A DNA stretch of 64,000 nt from Chitinophagaceae bacterium (GTDB lineage Bacteria > Bacteroidota > Bacteroidia > Chitinophagales > Chitinophagaceae), in NCBI GenBank assembly GCA_004028795.1, contig SAIW01000016.1, forward strand, positions 48,661-112,660. Reading direction: 5' to 3'. A model generated the notes under the pieces. It worked only from the letters and a program-made list of their open reading frames with translations, searched no databases and was not told where the DNA came from. Shown here piece by piece: positions 25,812 to 35,079 of the stretch (the stretch's first letter is position 1; the number at the start of each line of letters is the position of its first letter). The position numbers and the translations under genes were made by a program.

Positions 25812-26828
25812 ATGGCAGATATAAGAAAAGAACTGGAGCAAAGAATTTTGATAATTGATGGTGCAATGGGTACTATGATTCAGCGTCATAAATTACAGGA
25901 AGCCGATTACCGTGGTGAGCGTTTTGCCAATTGGCATACAGATGTAAAAGGCAATAATGATTTGCTCAGCATTACTCAACCTGAAATTATCATCGGCATT
26001 CATAAACAATATTTAGAAGCAGGTGCGGACATTATTGAAACCAATACGTTCAGTGCCACTACCATTGCTATGGCAGATTATGACATGCAGTCTTTGGCTT
26101 ACGAACTAAATGTTGCTTCTGCACAATGTGCCAGAAAAGCTATTGAACGTTATAACGCAGAAACAGGTAATACAGTTCCCAAATTTGTGGCCGGTGCTAT
26201 TGGTCCATTGAACAAAACATTGAGCCTTTCTCCCGACGTAAACAATCCCGGCTATCGTGCAGTTACGTTTGATGAAGTGGTTACTGCTTACACAGAACAA
26301 ATCAAAGGATTGATTGATGGCGGCGTTGATATCCTTTTAATTGAAACCATCTTCGATACGTTGAATGCAAAAGCTGCTATTTTCTCTGCTAAAAAATTCT
26401 TCAGAGAAAATAATGTGGAGCTGCCCATCATGATTTCCGGAACCATTACAGATGCGAGTGGAAGAACTTTAAGTGGACAAACTCTGGAAGCTTTTTATAT
26501 TTCTGTAAAACATGCCAATCCTTTAAGTGTGGGCTTAAACTGTGCCTTAGGTGCACAGGAAATGCGTGGGCATATTGAAGAGCTAAGCAGCATAGCAGCT
26601 TGTTATGTTTCTTCTTACCCTAATGCAGGTTTACCCAACGCTATGGGTGAGTATGATGAAGCACCTGAACAAACAGCCTGTTTTATTGAAGACTGGGCAA
26701 AAAACGGTTGGGTAAATATCGTAGGTGGTTGTTGCGGCACCACACCAGATCATATTAAACACATAGCACAGCACGTGAAAAATGTAGAGCCAAGAAAATT
26801 GCCTGTATTGGAAACTGAACTTGCTTAA
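25812..26828 (+). CDS. metH: Methionine synthase, homocysteine-binding module (split MetH, N-terminal part)
   Basis: A 338-residue homocysteine S-methyltransferase domain. It starts with [15 protein letters not shown], contains [20 protein letters not shown] and [20 protein letters not shown], and has the zinc-ligand cysteines in GLNCALG and [11 protein letters not shown]. It matches the first domain of cobalamin-dependent methionine synthase; the remaining domains are in the gene at 27396-30200. I recall split metH genes as common in Bacteroidota, so this is not a frameshift. Its TAA stop is the first three bases of the 15-bp inverted repeat bounding the inserted segment. An alternative reading is a betaine-homocysteine methyltransferase, less likely given the second half nearby. 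Confidence 0.93.
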   Translation: MADIRKELEQRILIIDGAMGTMIQRHKLQEADYRGERFANWHTDVKGNNDLLSITQPEIIIGIHKQYLEAGADIIETNTFSATTIAMADYDMQSLAYELNVASAQCARKAIERYNAETGNTVPKFVAGAIGPLNKTLSLSPDVNNPGYRAVTFDEVVTAYTEQIKGLIDGGVDILLIETIFDTLNAKAAIFSAKKFFRENNVELPIMISGTITDASGRTLSGQTLEAFYISVKHANPLSVGLNCALGAQEMRGHIEELSSIAACYVSSYPNAGLPNAMGEYDEAPEQTACFIEDWAKNGWVNIVGGCCGTTPDHIKHIAQHVKNVEPRKLPVLETELA

Positions 26829-27389
26829 TTAACCACAGAGGTAAAGAAGTGTTTGCACAGAGTTGATGGAGTTTATTTTATACTCTTTTGCTTTAACTCT
26901 TGTCCTCTGTGAAAACAACTCACTATAACTCTGTGGTTAAAGGAGTTGATGGATTTCAAAATTGATTTATGGAATATATAAATCTGCTTACTGAAGAAAT
27001 ACTTAGATGTGCTTTTAAAGTACATTCAGCTCTTGGTCCGGGATTATTAGAATCTTCGTACAAAGAATGTCTTTGGTATGAGTTAATAAAAGCAGGATTG
27101 AAAGTGGAAAAGGAAAAATCGCTTCCATTGGTTTATGAAGAAATAAAATTAGAGATAGGATATAGAACTGATTTATTGGTTGAAGAAAAAGTAATCATTG
27201 AAATAAAAGCAGTAGAGTCATTAACCGATGTGCATACAGCACAAGTTTTGACCTATTTAAAATTATCAGGTTGTAAAGTTGGATTATTGCTAAACTTTAA
27301 TACAAGCAGTTTGAAAAACGGGATAAAGAGACTAATGTATTAACTCCTTTCCTCTGTGAAACAACTCAATACAACTCTGTGGTTAATTA
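26826..27389. mobile_element. 564-bp segment with perfect 15-bp terminal inverted repeats, carrying a GxxExxY gene
   Basis: TAATTAACCACAGAG at 26826-26840 is the exact reverse complement of CTCTGTGGTTAATTA at 27375-27389. A second relation exists inside: AACTC...CCTCTGTGAAAACAACTC...CTCTGTGGTTAA at 26895-26940 recurs in direct orientation at 27342-27386, with about four differences and one indel. The only gene inside is the GxxExxY CDS. The segment fits exactly between the two metH genes. There is no transposase, so mobility would need outside help; a non-mobile repeat cassette is equally possible. Confidence 0.6.
26969..27343 (+). CDS. GxxExxY family protein
   Basis: A 124-residue protein with the defining motif GPGLLESSY (G-x-x-E-x-x-Y) after FKVHSALG, followed by KSLPLVYEEIKLEIGYRTDLLVEEKVIIEIKAV and LTYLKLSGCKVGLLLNFN. 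The EIKAV strand resembles the catalytic strand of PD-(D/E)XK nucleases (D171-like DLLV then EIK), as in PF13366 proteins; nuclease activity is not established. It interrupts the metH pair and is flanked on both sides by CTCTGTGGTTAA repeats. Its function is unknown. Confidence 0.88.
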   Translation: MEYINLLTEEILRCAFKVHSALGPGLLESSYKECLWYELIKAGLKVEKEKSLPLVYEEIKLEIGYRTDLLVEEKVIIEIKAVESLTDVHTAQVLTYLKLSGCKVGLLLNFNTSSLKNGIKRLMY

Positions 27390-27395
27390 GATATC

Positions 27396-30200
27396 ATGAG
27401 CACAACAACTATAAAACCTTACTTACGTTTATCTGGTTTAGAGCCATTAGTCGTTCGTCCGGAAACCAATTTTGTGAATATTGGTGAGCGTACCAATGTT
27501 ACAGGCAGTAAAAAGTTTGCACGATTGATTTTAAACAATCAATACGAAGAAGCCTTATCTGTAGCACGACAACAAGTAGAAAATGGTGCACAGGTTTTAG
27601 ACGTAAACATGGATGATGCTTTGTTAGATGGTGTGCAAGCCATGACCACTTTCATCAACCTGTTACAAAGTGAACCAGACATTGCCAAGATACCTATCAT
27701 GGTAGATAGCTCTAAGTTTGAAATTATTCAGGCCGGGTTAAAATGCATTCAGGGCAAAAGCATTGTGAACTCTATCTCCATGAAAGAAGGAGAAAAAAAA
27801 TTTATTGAACAAGCATATATCTGTAAAGACTTTGGTGCAGCCGTAATTGTAATGGCTTTTGATGAACAAGGCCAGGCAGATACCATGCAACGCAAAGTAG
27901 CAATTGCAGAAAGAGCCTATAAAATATTAACGGAGCAAGTAGGTTTTGAACCGCAAGACATCATTTTCGATTTGAACATTTTTGCTGTAGCCACCGGCTT
28001 AGAAGAACACAACAATTATGGAGTTGATTTTATTGAAGCTACCAGAATCATCAAACAAAAATATCCTTTAGTAAAAATCAGTGGCGGTGTAAGTAACCTG
28101 TCGTTTTCTTTCAGAGGTAACGATCATGTTCGTGAAGCCATGCACTCGGTATTCTTATATCATGCTATTAAAGCCGGTATGGATATGGGTATTGTAAATG
28201 CAGGTCAGTTAGTGGTGTACGATGAAATTGAACCCACTTTAAGAGATTTGTGTGAAGATGTAATTCTGAACAGAAATAATGAAAACAACGAAGCAACAGA
28301 AAAACTCATTGCATTTGCCGAAACCGTAAAAGCAAAAGGCAAGGCAGAGGTAAAAGATGAAGCATGGAGAAATGAAACGGTTGAAAAACGTTTGGCACAT
28401 GCACTCATCAATGGTATCACTGAATACATTGAAGCTGACACAGAAGAAGCTCGTCAAAAATATCCTCGTCCTTTAGATGTAATTGAAGGCCCATTAATGG
28501 ATGGTATGAACATAGTAGGAGATTTATTTGGTGCTGGTAAAATGTTCTTACCACAAGTCGTAAAAAGTGCCAGGGTAATGAAGAAGAGTGTAGCGGTATT
28601 AACTCCTTATATAGAAGCGGAAAAAGAAGAACGCAAGCAAGCACACTTAGCAGCTGGTACAGTAAACGAAGAAGGTGCAGGTGCAGCAAAAATTTTATTG
28701 GCTACCGTAAAAGGTGATGTGCATGATATTGGTAAAAACATTGTAGGTGTAGTCTTAGGTTGTAATGGTTATGACATTGTTGACCTTGGTGTAATGGTAC
28801 CTGCTGATAAAATATTAGATGCGGCACAAAAAGAAAATGCAGACATTATTGGCTTGAGTGGATTGATTACACCATCATTAGATGAAATGGTACATATAGC
28901 CAAAGAAATGAAACGCCGGGGTATGAAGCAGCCTTTGCTGATTGGTGGAGCCACCACTTCCCGTATGCATACAGCTGTAAAAATTGCTCCTGAATATGAA
29001 CATGGTGTAGTGCATGTGTTAGATGCATCACGCAGTGTAACAGTTGCGGGCTCTCTGTTGAACAAAGAACAAAAAGAAAACTTCTTAACCGAAACCAAAA
29101 CTGAATACACCAAACTGAAAGAAAGTTTTGATAATAAGAAGAGCGTTAAGAATTATATCAGCTATGCAGAAGCGAAAGCTAATAAAGTAAAGATTGATTG
29201 GGCGAATTATACGCCTACCGTTCCTTCATTTACAGGAACGAAAGTATTTGATGAAGTTGATTTGGCTGAGTTGAGAAAGTATATTGACTGGAAACCTTTC
29301 TTTATTGCATGGGAAATGCATGGCAATTTTCCGGCGATATTAAGTGACGAAATTATAGGCAAAGAAGCTACCAAATTGTACAACGATGCCAATGCTTTGT
29401 TAGATGAAATTATTGCGAAGAAATGGTTAACTGCCAAAGGAACCATTGGTTTTTGGGAAGCGTCAAGCGAAGGAGATACAGTAGTCGTGAAAGGTGAATC
29501 GTCAGTAGTGAATTTAGAGTTCCTTCGTCAGCAAATTAAAAAAGCTGCCAATCAGCCGAATTTAAGTTTAGCAGATTTCATTAAACCAGCCTCCCTAAAT
29601 CCCTCCAATGGAGGGACTTTAGAATTCGAAAATTTAAACAACTCTACAATTATTCAGGATGTTTCACCTATCCCCCCTTCGGGGGGTGGGGGGGCAGATT
29701 TCCTTGGAGCTTTCGCCGTAACCATCCATGGCATTGAACCACATATCAAAGCCTTTGAAGCCAATCATGATGATTATAACAAAATCATGTTGCAGGCATT
29801 GGCTGATAGATTGGCAGAAGCTTTTGCAGAATACTTACATGAAAAAACAAGAAAAGAATATTGGGGTTACGTGAAAGATGAAAACCTGAGCAATGAAGAG
29901 TTGATTCATGAAAAATATCAAGGCATCAGGCCAGCACCGGGTTATCCTGCTTGTCCTGACCATACAGAGAAATACAAATTATTTGATTTGTTGAATGCAA
30001 CCGCAACAATTGGCATCAGCTTAACAGAAAGCTTAGCCATGTATCCTGCATCTTCTGTTTGCGGTTGGTATTTCAGCCATCCGCAAAGCCAGTATTATGG
30101 TGTAGGTAAAATTCAGCAAGACCAGTTTGAGGATTATGTAAAAAGAAAAGGTTTAGATAAAGAAGTAATGGAGAGATGGTTAAGTCCAGTATTGGAATAG
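27396..30200 (+). CDS. metH: Methionine synthase, folate/cobalamin/activation modules (split MetH, C-terminal part)
   Basis: A 934-residue protein. Order: pterin-binding domain ([47 protein letters not shown]), cobalamin cap domain (about 340-430), cobalamin-binding Rossmann domain with [22 protein letters not shown], where the DVHDIG histidine is the lower axial ligand, then [13 protein letters not shown], and the AdoMet-binding activation domain ([29 protein letters not shown]). Together with the upstream gene it makes methionine from homocysteine and methyltetrahydrofolate. Residues 732-768 are an insertion encoded by two hairpin repeats, lying between LADFIKP and FLGAFAVT of the activation domain, where E. 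coli MetH has about eight residues. Confidence 0.96.
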   Translation: MSTTTIKPYLRLSGLEPLVVRPETNFVNIGERTNVTGSKKFARLILNNQYEEALSVARQQVENGAQVLDVNMDDALLDGVQAMTTFINLLQSEPDIAKIPIMVDSSKFEIIQAGLKCIQGKSIVNSISMKEGEKKFIEQAYICKDFGAAVIVMAFDEQGQADTMQRKVAIAERAYKILTEQVGFEPQDIIFDLNIFAVATGLEEHNNYGVDFIEATRIIKQKYPLVKISGGVSNLSFSFRGNDHVREAMHSVFLYHAIKAGMDMGIVNAGQLVVYDEIEPTLRDLCEDVILNRNNENNEATEKLIAFAETVKAKGKAEVKDEAWRNETVEKRLAHALINGITEYIEADTEEARQKYPRPLDVIEGPLMDGMNIVGDLFGAGKMFLPQVVKSARVMKKSVAVLTPYIEAEKEERKQAHLAAGTVNEEGAGAAKILLATVKGDVHDIGKNIVGVVLGCNGYDIVDLGVMVPADKILDAAQKENADIIGLSGLITPSLDEMVHIAKEMKRRGMKQPLLIGGATTSRMHTAVKIAPEYEHGVVHVLDASRSVTVAGSLLNKEQKENFLTETKTEYTKLKESFDNKKSVKNYISYAEAKANKVKIDWANYTPTVPSFTGTKVFDEVDLAELRKYIDWKPFFIAWEMHGNFPAILSDEIIGKEATKLYNDANALLDEIIAKKWLTAKGTIGFWEASSEGDTVVVKGESSVVNLEFLRQQIKKAANQPNLSLADFIKPASLNPSNGGTLEFENLNNSTIIQDVSPIPPSGGGGADFLGAFAVTIHGIEPHIKAFEANHDDYNKIMLQALADRLAEAFAEYLHEKTRKEYWGYVKDENLSNEELIHEKYQGIRPAPGYPACPDHTEKYKLFDLLNATATIGISLTESLAMYPASSVCGWYFSHPQSQYYGVGKIQQDQFEDYVKRKGLDKEVMERWLSPVLE
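29589..29698. repeat. Two hairpin repeats inserted in frame in metH
   Basis: The first hairpin is CCCTCCAATGGAGGG (29601-29615) inside CCTCCCTAAATCCCTCC; the second is CCCCCCTTCGGGGGG (29672-29686) followed by another G run. Both look like G/C-run repeats I recall from Bacteroidota intergenic regions. The whole block is read through in frame as residues 732-768, rich in Gly, Ser, Pro and Asn. Confidence 0.8.
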
Positions 30201-30207
30201 AATTACA

Positions 30208-30624
30208 TTAGTACTTTTTTAATTTCACTCGCTTCTTTAGCGGCGATAACTCTTTTACAAAATAAGAAATGACTACAATCTTAACTATAATACCTTTAAA
30301 AAGAAGTGTTGGATCAAAATATGCATCTGCTAACCATAACACAACATACAAGCTTAATGCTATTATAATGGCAGTTAATGGTTTTGATTTACACCATAAT
30401 CCCAATAAAACAAATACTAAAGCTATAACCGCTGTTATTCCTACCGAAATATACATTTGAAGCCCATCATATTTAAATGCTAAAAACACGCCCAGCAGTA
30501 GCTGAATTACAGCAACTACAAAAATGGTTGTTCGTGCTTTTTTTACTTTTTTATCATATTCAGTTGTATCAATTATCGATTCATCTAAAAGACTTGTTTG
30601 ATTGTTTGCAGCTTCGTTATCCAT
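30208..30624 (-). CDS. Hypothetical four-helix membrane protein
   Basis: A 138-residue protein with a hydrophilic N-terminus (about 30 residues) and four predicted transmembrane segments: TTIFVVAVIQLLLGVFLAF, MYISVGITAVIALVFVLLGLW, LTAIIIALSLYVVLWLA and LFKGIIVKIVVISYFV. The C-terminus is lysine-rich and probably cytoplasmic. I do not recognise the family. It converges with metH (gap 7 bases) and is preceded on its own strand by two tandem terminators, so it needs its own promoter, which I could not identify. Confidence 0.65.
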   Translation of the reverse strand: MDNEAANNQTSLLDESIIDTTEYDKKVKKARTTIFVVAVIQLLLGVFLAFKYDGLQMYISVGITAVIALVFVLLGLWCKSKPLTAIIIALSLYVVLWLADAYFDPTLLFKGIIVKIVVISYFVKELSPLKKRVKLKKY

Positions 30625-30690
30625 ATTTTTTTAAGTGAATATACAAAATGATGATTATAAAATGAAAGTACTTGTACTTTATCATAAATA

Positions 30691-30716
30691 AAAAAGCCTC
30701 TATAGATATAGAAGCT
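30691..30716 (-). terminator. Strong minus-strand terminator with no recognised gene just upstream
   Basis: On the minus strand AGCTTCTATA, a two-base loop and TATAGAGGCT (one mismatch) are followed by TTTTTTATTTA. It is the second of two terminators downstream of the TonB receptor gene; 113 bases separate them. Confidence 0.75.
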
Positions 30717-30829
30717 AACATGAGAAAAATCTACCCAAAACTATATTCGCTATAAACCGATTGATAATGTAAAATTATTTTGTACTTGTTAGGTTAATGT
30801 AAACTTGCTGCAAACAAATTATTACAAAA

Positions 30830-30857
30830 CAAAAGCCCCACTTTAGTGAGGCTTTTG
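30830..30857 (-). terminator. Terminator of the TonB-dependent receptor gene
   Basis: CAAAAGCCTCACT and its complement with one mismatch form a 13-bp stem with a two-base loop; the minus strand continues GGGGCTTTTGTTTTG. It lies 22 bases past the receptor stop codon. Confidence 0.8.
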
Positions 30858-30878
30858 TTCAATTGCTATTACCCTTTA

Positions 30879-33800
30879 TTAGAAGTTATACTTGATACCA
30901 AACTGACCTTGCCAACGGGAGTTGATTGGGTCTAATGTATAGTATTGATTGTTTACACCTGTTGGTTTTACAAAGTTGAATGTTGGTGTGTAACCGCTTG
31001 CAGGGATACCAACTGCTTTACCATTAGCATCTGTAACATATTTTAAGAAGTTAACAGTGTAGTTGTTTACATTGGTTACAAAGTTTACACGGCCCCACTC
31101 GTTATTAAGCAAATTCAATACATTGAAAATATCGAAGCTTATTTGCAATGATTGATATTTATTGGTTTTGCTTAATTTGAACTCATGTAAAAACTTCATG
31201 TCTAACTGATGATTCCATGGAGTTCTTAAACCGTTTCTTTCTGCATATTGACCTCTTCTGGTACTTAAATATTTATCGTTTCTGATAAAATTATCTAAGT
31301 CTGTCCATTGTTGTGCTGCAGTATATAATGTTCCGTTTAAAGTATAATCAGCTAATTTAATATCGCTTACATTACTTGGAATGTATGCCAACGGAGCATT
31401 TGAACCACCGGTACCCGGAGCTGATTGATAAATTAATGAATATGGATTACCTGATTGGCCTGCATAGAAGAATGTTAATGATGTTGAGTTTCTTGCATTC
31501 CAAACTGCAGTACCGCCTAATACACCCACTATTCTATGTCTTAAATCAAAGTTAGAATAAGCAAGCATAGGATTGTTTGCACTGATGGTAGGGTTTAAGT
31601 TGAAGTTACTTTCCCATGAGTTACGGATACCGTTGCTCATATCTTTACTTAAACCATAAGTATAACCTGCACTCCAGTTAAAATTGAATAATGATTGCTT
31701 ACCTAATTTTAAGTTATTGGTTGTTTTACTTAACTGAACAGTAATGTTATAACGATAACCTTCGTGTGTATTGCTTAAGAAATATACATTTGAATAAGCA
31801 CCGTTGTATTTACCATTTGTTTTGCCTGCGGTTCTTGACACATATACAGGAGATTGAGTTGGGCCTGTTGTAAAGTATTGTGCAGAATCTAACAGGTTAA
31901 TTTGCTGAAACTTCACATCGTTAATTGTTTTAGTGTACAAGAAATCGAAAGTGAATTTGTAACCTTTACCGAATTTATAATCTACAGCAATATTACTTCT
32001 CCAGATAGTTGGTAATTTAAAGTTATTATCAACAACATCTACTTCTCTGGTACTGCTTTGTGCTGCACCACCATATTTGGTAACTGTATCTTTCAAGCCA
32101 TAAGGGTTGATAGCAAGGGGAACAGTTTGACCAGCAGCAGGTCCATTCCAGTCTATATTTCCGTAAGTGCTTCCGTTTAATGTATAACCATAGCCCATCC
32201 ATGCAAACGGTACTCTACCTACAAAAATTCCTGTACCACCTCTCAACACTACACTACCATCGCCTTTTACATCGTAATTAAAACCTAATCTCGGAGATAA
32301 AGTTGCTTTACCTAAGTATTTATTTTCTAATTGAGAGAAAGGCGTATTGCTGTATGTTGGAGTTGTAGCCTGAGAATTAGCAACAGTTGAATTTAAACCT
32401 GCATCAACACCCGGTTGGTTGCCAACAAATGAATAATCTATACGTAAGCCCGGCGTTAATTTGAATTTTTTGTTGATGGTAATTTCATCCTGTCCGTAAA
32501 CACTCATTAAAGCAACAGTAAACGGGTTTGGTGGGTTATTATAAATCTGCTCTCTGTCGTTCGGTAATTTAGGGTCTGTAGTAAATGCACCTCTTACACG
32601 GCTTGGGTTATCGGCTAAGAAGCTGTTTACACCACGGGAGTATTCCCATCTTCCGTTCCATGAGTTAATAAAACCATAAGTTAAATTATAAAACTCATTA
32701 TGTGTACCGAAAGTGAACTTGTTGTTTCCTTTAATTAAAGTAACATTATCGCTTATTTCAAAAGTTTGTTGCTTCATATTATAAATAGAAGCTTCTCTCC
32801 ATGTTCCTGCCCATATTCTTCCGTTATCAATATCAATAAACGGTGCTAATGTGCCTGGGAAATCTCTGTACTCATGTACATTAATATAACTAACATTTAA
32901 TTGATTGCTTAAAGTGTTAGATACTTTAGTTTTTAATTCAGCAACTAAGTTTAAGTTATTAGTGTACTGTGTAAAGTCAGTTGTAGAAAACTGGAAGTTA
33001 GTTGATGAACGCTCTAAGTTATTACCCCAACCTTTAGTATAAATAGCACGTAGCATTAACGTGTTTTTGGTATCTAAGTTGAAGTCTAATCTTGCAAATA
33101 ATTTATCGCTGTTGGTAAAGATTTTATATTGATTGTAAGAACCAACATCATAACCTTTAGAAGCCAATCTGTTACTTATTGCTTGTGCTTCTGCCAAAGT
33201 AATGGCTGCACCTGTTTCTCCTGCATTATAGAAAGTAGGTTCCTGGCGACGTGTTTGCTCGTAGTTTACAATAAAGAAAGCTTTGTTTTTTACAATCGGT
33301 CCGCTAATAGTAGCACCATATTGTAATTCGTGAAATAAATTACCAATACTTGTTTTATTACCATCTACACTTTTACCGGTAATATTTTTATCACGGCTGT
33401 ACCAATATGCAGAACCATGAAAGTCATTAGTACCGCTTTTCGTTACTGCATTAACAGAACCGCCGGTAAAGTTTCCTAATTTAACATCGTATGGAGAAAG
33501 TTGCACCTGTACTTCCTGAATAACATCAATGCTGTAAGGGTTAGTACGTGTACCGGCACCTGCAGCACCGCTTTGTCCGCCACCGCTTACGCCACCAAAT
33601 GAGTTACTGAAACCGATAGCGTCGTTATTAATAGCACCATCAATAGTTAAGTTATTGTAACGGAAGTTAGAGCCTGCGAAAGAGTTATTATTAGATTGAG
33701 GCGTTAAACGTGTAAAATCTGATAAACTTCTGCCCAAAGTAGGAAGTGTAGTTAATTGTCTTCCACCTATTGTTGTTCCTCCCTGAATAATTTTTCTTCC

Positions 33801-34166
33801 TGTAGATGTTACAGTTACTTCTTTTAACTCTGTTGCAGTGTTTAGCAAAGTAATATTAACATCGGGGTTAGCTCCTAATGTTAAATAAACATCATTATAA
33901 ACCTCTTCTTTAAAACCTAAATTTGAAATTTTAATAGTGTAAGGACCGCCGGGTTTTAAGTTTGGAATAACAAAAACACCTTTATTATTCGTTTGTGTAG
34001 TTGTTGAGAACCCCGTTGGTTCATGCTTTACAGAAACAATAGCCCCTGTAATTAATACCTTTTTACTGTCTGATACGCGACCTGTTAGCGTTGCAGTAGT
34101 TTCCTGAGCAGATAGAACTCCAATAGCTAACAGCAATTGAATACTCAAGAGTAGTTTTTTTAACAT
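30879..34166 (-). CDS. Oar-like TonB-dependent receptor with carboxypeptidase-regulatory domain
   Basis: A 1095-residue outer membrane protein. The signal peptide ends near VLSAQ; residues about 22-115 form a CarboxypepD_reg/beta-sandwich domain (ATLTGRVSDSKKVLITGAIVSV); the plug follows with TIDGAINNDAIG and GGSVNAVTKSGTNDFHGSAYWY; the rest is barrel, ending in GIKYNF. This is the long Oar-type receptor class, not SusC: there is no SusD partner. The gene is transcribed alone, with a terminator behind it. About 20 bases separate a -7-like AACCTTTG from the start codon on the minus strand. The ligand is unknown; Oar proteins have been linked to adhesion and secretion of a protease in Myxococcus. 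Confidence 0.93.
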   Translation of the reverse strand: MLKKLLLSIQLLLAIGVLSAQETTATLTGRVSDSKKVLITGAIVSVKHEPTGFSTTTQTNNKGVFVIPNLKPGGPYTIKISNLGFKEEVYNDVYLTLGANPDVNITLLNTATELKEVTVTSTGRKIIQGGTTIGGRQLTTLPTLGRSLSDFTRLTPQSNNNSFAGSNFRYNNLTIDGAINNDAIGFSNSFGGVSGGGQSGAAGAGTRTNPYSIDVIQEVQVQLSPYDVKLGNFTGGSVNAVTKSGTNDFHGSAYWYSRDKNITGKSVDGNKTSIGNLFHELQYGATISGPIVKNKAFFIVNYEQTRRQEPTFYNAGETGAAITLAEAQAISNRLASKGYDVGSYNQYKIFTNSDKLFARLDFNLDTKNTLMLRAIYTKGWGNNLERSSTNFQFSTTDFTQYTNNLNLVAELKTKVSNTLSNQLNVSYINVHEYRDFPGTLAPFIDIDNGRIWAGTWREASIYNMKQQTFEISDNVTLIKGNNKFTFGTHNEFYNLTYGFINSWNGRWEYSRGVNSFLADNPSRVRGAFTTDPKLPNDREQIYNNPPNPFTVALMSVYGQDEITINKKFKLTPGLRIDYSFVGNQPGVDAGLNSTVANSQATTPTYSNTPFSQLENKYLGKATLSPRLGFNYDVKGDGSVVLRGGTGIFVGRVPFAWMGYGYTLNGSTYGNIDWNGPAAGQTVPLAINPYGLKDTVTKYGGAAQSSTREVDVVDNNFKLPTIWRSNIAVDYKFGKGYKFTFDFLYTKTINDVKFQQINLLDSAQYFTTGPTQSPVYVSRTAGKTNGKYNGAYSNVYFLSNTHEGYRYNITVQLSKTTNNLKLGKQSLFNFNWSAGYTYGLSKDMSNGIRNSWESNFNLNPTISANNPMLAYSNFDLRHRIVGVLGGTAVWNARNSTSLTFFYAGQSGNPYSLIYQSAPGTGGSNAPLAYIPSNVSDIKLADYTLNGTLYTAAQQWTDLDNFIRNDKYLSTRRGQYAERNGLRTPWNHQLDMKFLHEFKLSKTNKYQSLQISFDIFNVLNLLNNEWGRVNFVTNVNNYTVNFLKYVTDANGKAVGIPASGYTPTFNFVKPTGVNNQYYTLDPINSRWQGQFGIKYNF

Positions 34167-34346
34167 AGCAATTACTTTTATTTAGGGTGCAAAGGTTGCC
34201 TTGTTATGTTACCAAAATGTTAAGTCAATATTACCTGCCTGTTAACTATACCCTTGATTTTTGCCTATGTTACCAAATCATTAATTCTATCTTCTATTAT
34301 TCACATCCAACCCATACCTTTATTTTTGTTAAAATCAATTGTGTTT

Positions 34347-34994
34347 ATGGGATTAAATAGTATAGGCAAATTATTCATGCCGAAAAATAAAGTGTTCTAC
34401 GAATTATTTGAGCAGGTTGCTGAAACGGTTAGTGAAATGGGCTTGCAGTTGAAAAAAATTGTATCAGAACCGGATTATGATAAACGTGTTCCTTTAATTA
34501 AAAAAATTGAAGATTTAGAGCACAAAAACGACGACCATACTCACAGAATTTTTACTGAATTAGGCAGAAATTTTATTACCCCCTTCGACAGAGAAGACAT
34601 ACACTATTTAGCTACTGCTTTAGATGATATTTGCGATTTTATTTTTGCTTCTTCAAAAAAAATCAACTTCTATAAAGTAAACCCTAACGATAGCGGCATT
34701 CAAAAAATGGCTGACTTAATTGAACAAGGTTGCTCTGAAATTAAAACAGCCGTTTATGGCTTACGCGATATGAAAGACTTGCGTAAAATAACCGAAGCTT
34801 TAGTAAAAGTAAACAGTATTGAAAATCAGGCAGACGATGTGTTTGACATGAGTATTGAAATGTTGTTTCAGCAGGAAAATGATGCAAAGGAAGTAATTAA
34901 GAAACGTGAGATTTATCAGGTAATGGAAGTAGCAACCGATAAATGCGAAGATGCAGCCAACGTTATAGAATCTATCATTATTAAATACGCCTAA
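34347..34994 (+). CDS. DUF47/PhoU-like phosphate transport regulator
   Basis: From ATG 34347 the product is 215 residues (MGLNSIGKLFMPKNKVFYELFEQ); the frame is open upstream to a TTG at 34254 but that part is not conserved-looking. The all-helical DUF47 pattern is clear: IEDLEHKNDDHTHRIFTELGRNFITPFDREDIHYLATALDDICDF and VNSIENQADDVFDMSIEMLF. A TATTTTTG at 34321-34328 matches the -7 element consensus. It is followed by a Pit transporter gene, the classical pairing, in which the DUF47 protein is thought to regulate low-affinity phosphate uptake. Confidence 0.93.
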   Translation: MGLNSIGKLFMPKNKVFYELFEQVAETVSEMGLQLKKIVSEPDYDKRVPLIKKIEDLEHKNDDHTHRIFTELGRNFITPFDREDIHYLATALDDICDFIFASSKKINFYKVNPNDSGIQKMADLIEQGCSEIKTAVYGLRDMKDLRKITEALVKVNSIENQADDVFDMSIEMLFQQENDAKEVIKKREIYQVMEVATDKCEDAANVIESIIIKYA

Positions 34995-35079
34995 GAAAGT
35001 GATGAATTATGAATGATAAATGATTACCACTCTCTTTCATTTATCAAAACTCATAACTCATAATTTATAATTCACAAAT
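34995..35079. repeat. Word-like degenerate repeat between DUF47 and pit
   Basis: The gap is built from variations of GAATTATGAATGATAAATGA and its near-complement CATAACTCATAATTTATAA, giving a long imperfect inverted repeat (about 35004-35025 against 35036-35075). It resembles other AT-rich word repeats in this window at 17484-17524 and 38374-38404. Confidence 0.5.

Noticed and set aside
25812..30200. Split metH read as a frameshifted or broken gene
   Set aside because: Both genes have complete domains, proper starts and stops; I recall the two-gene arrangement as common in Bacteroidota. Only the inserted segment between them is unusual.
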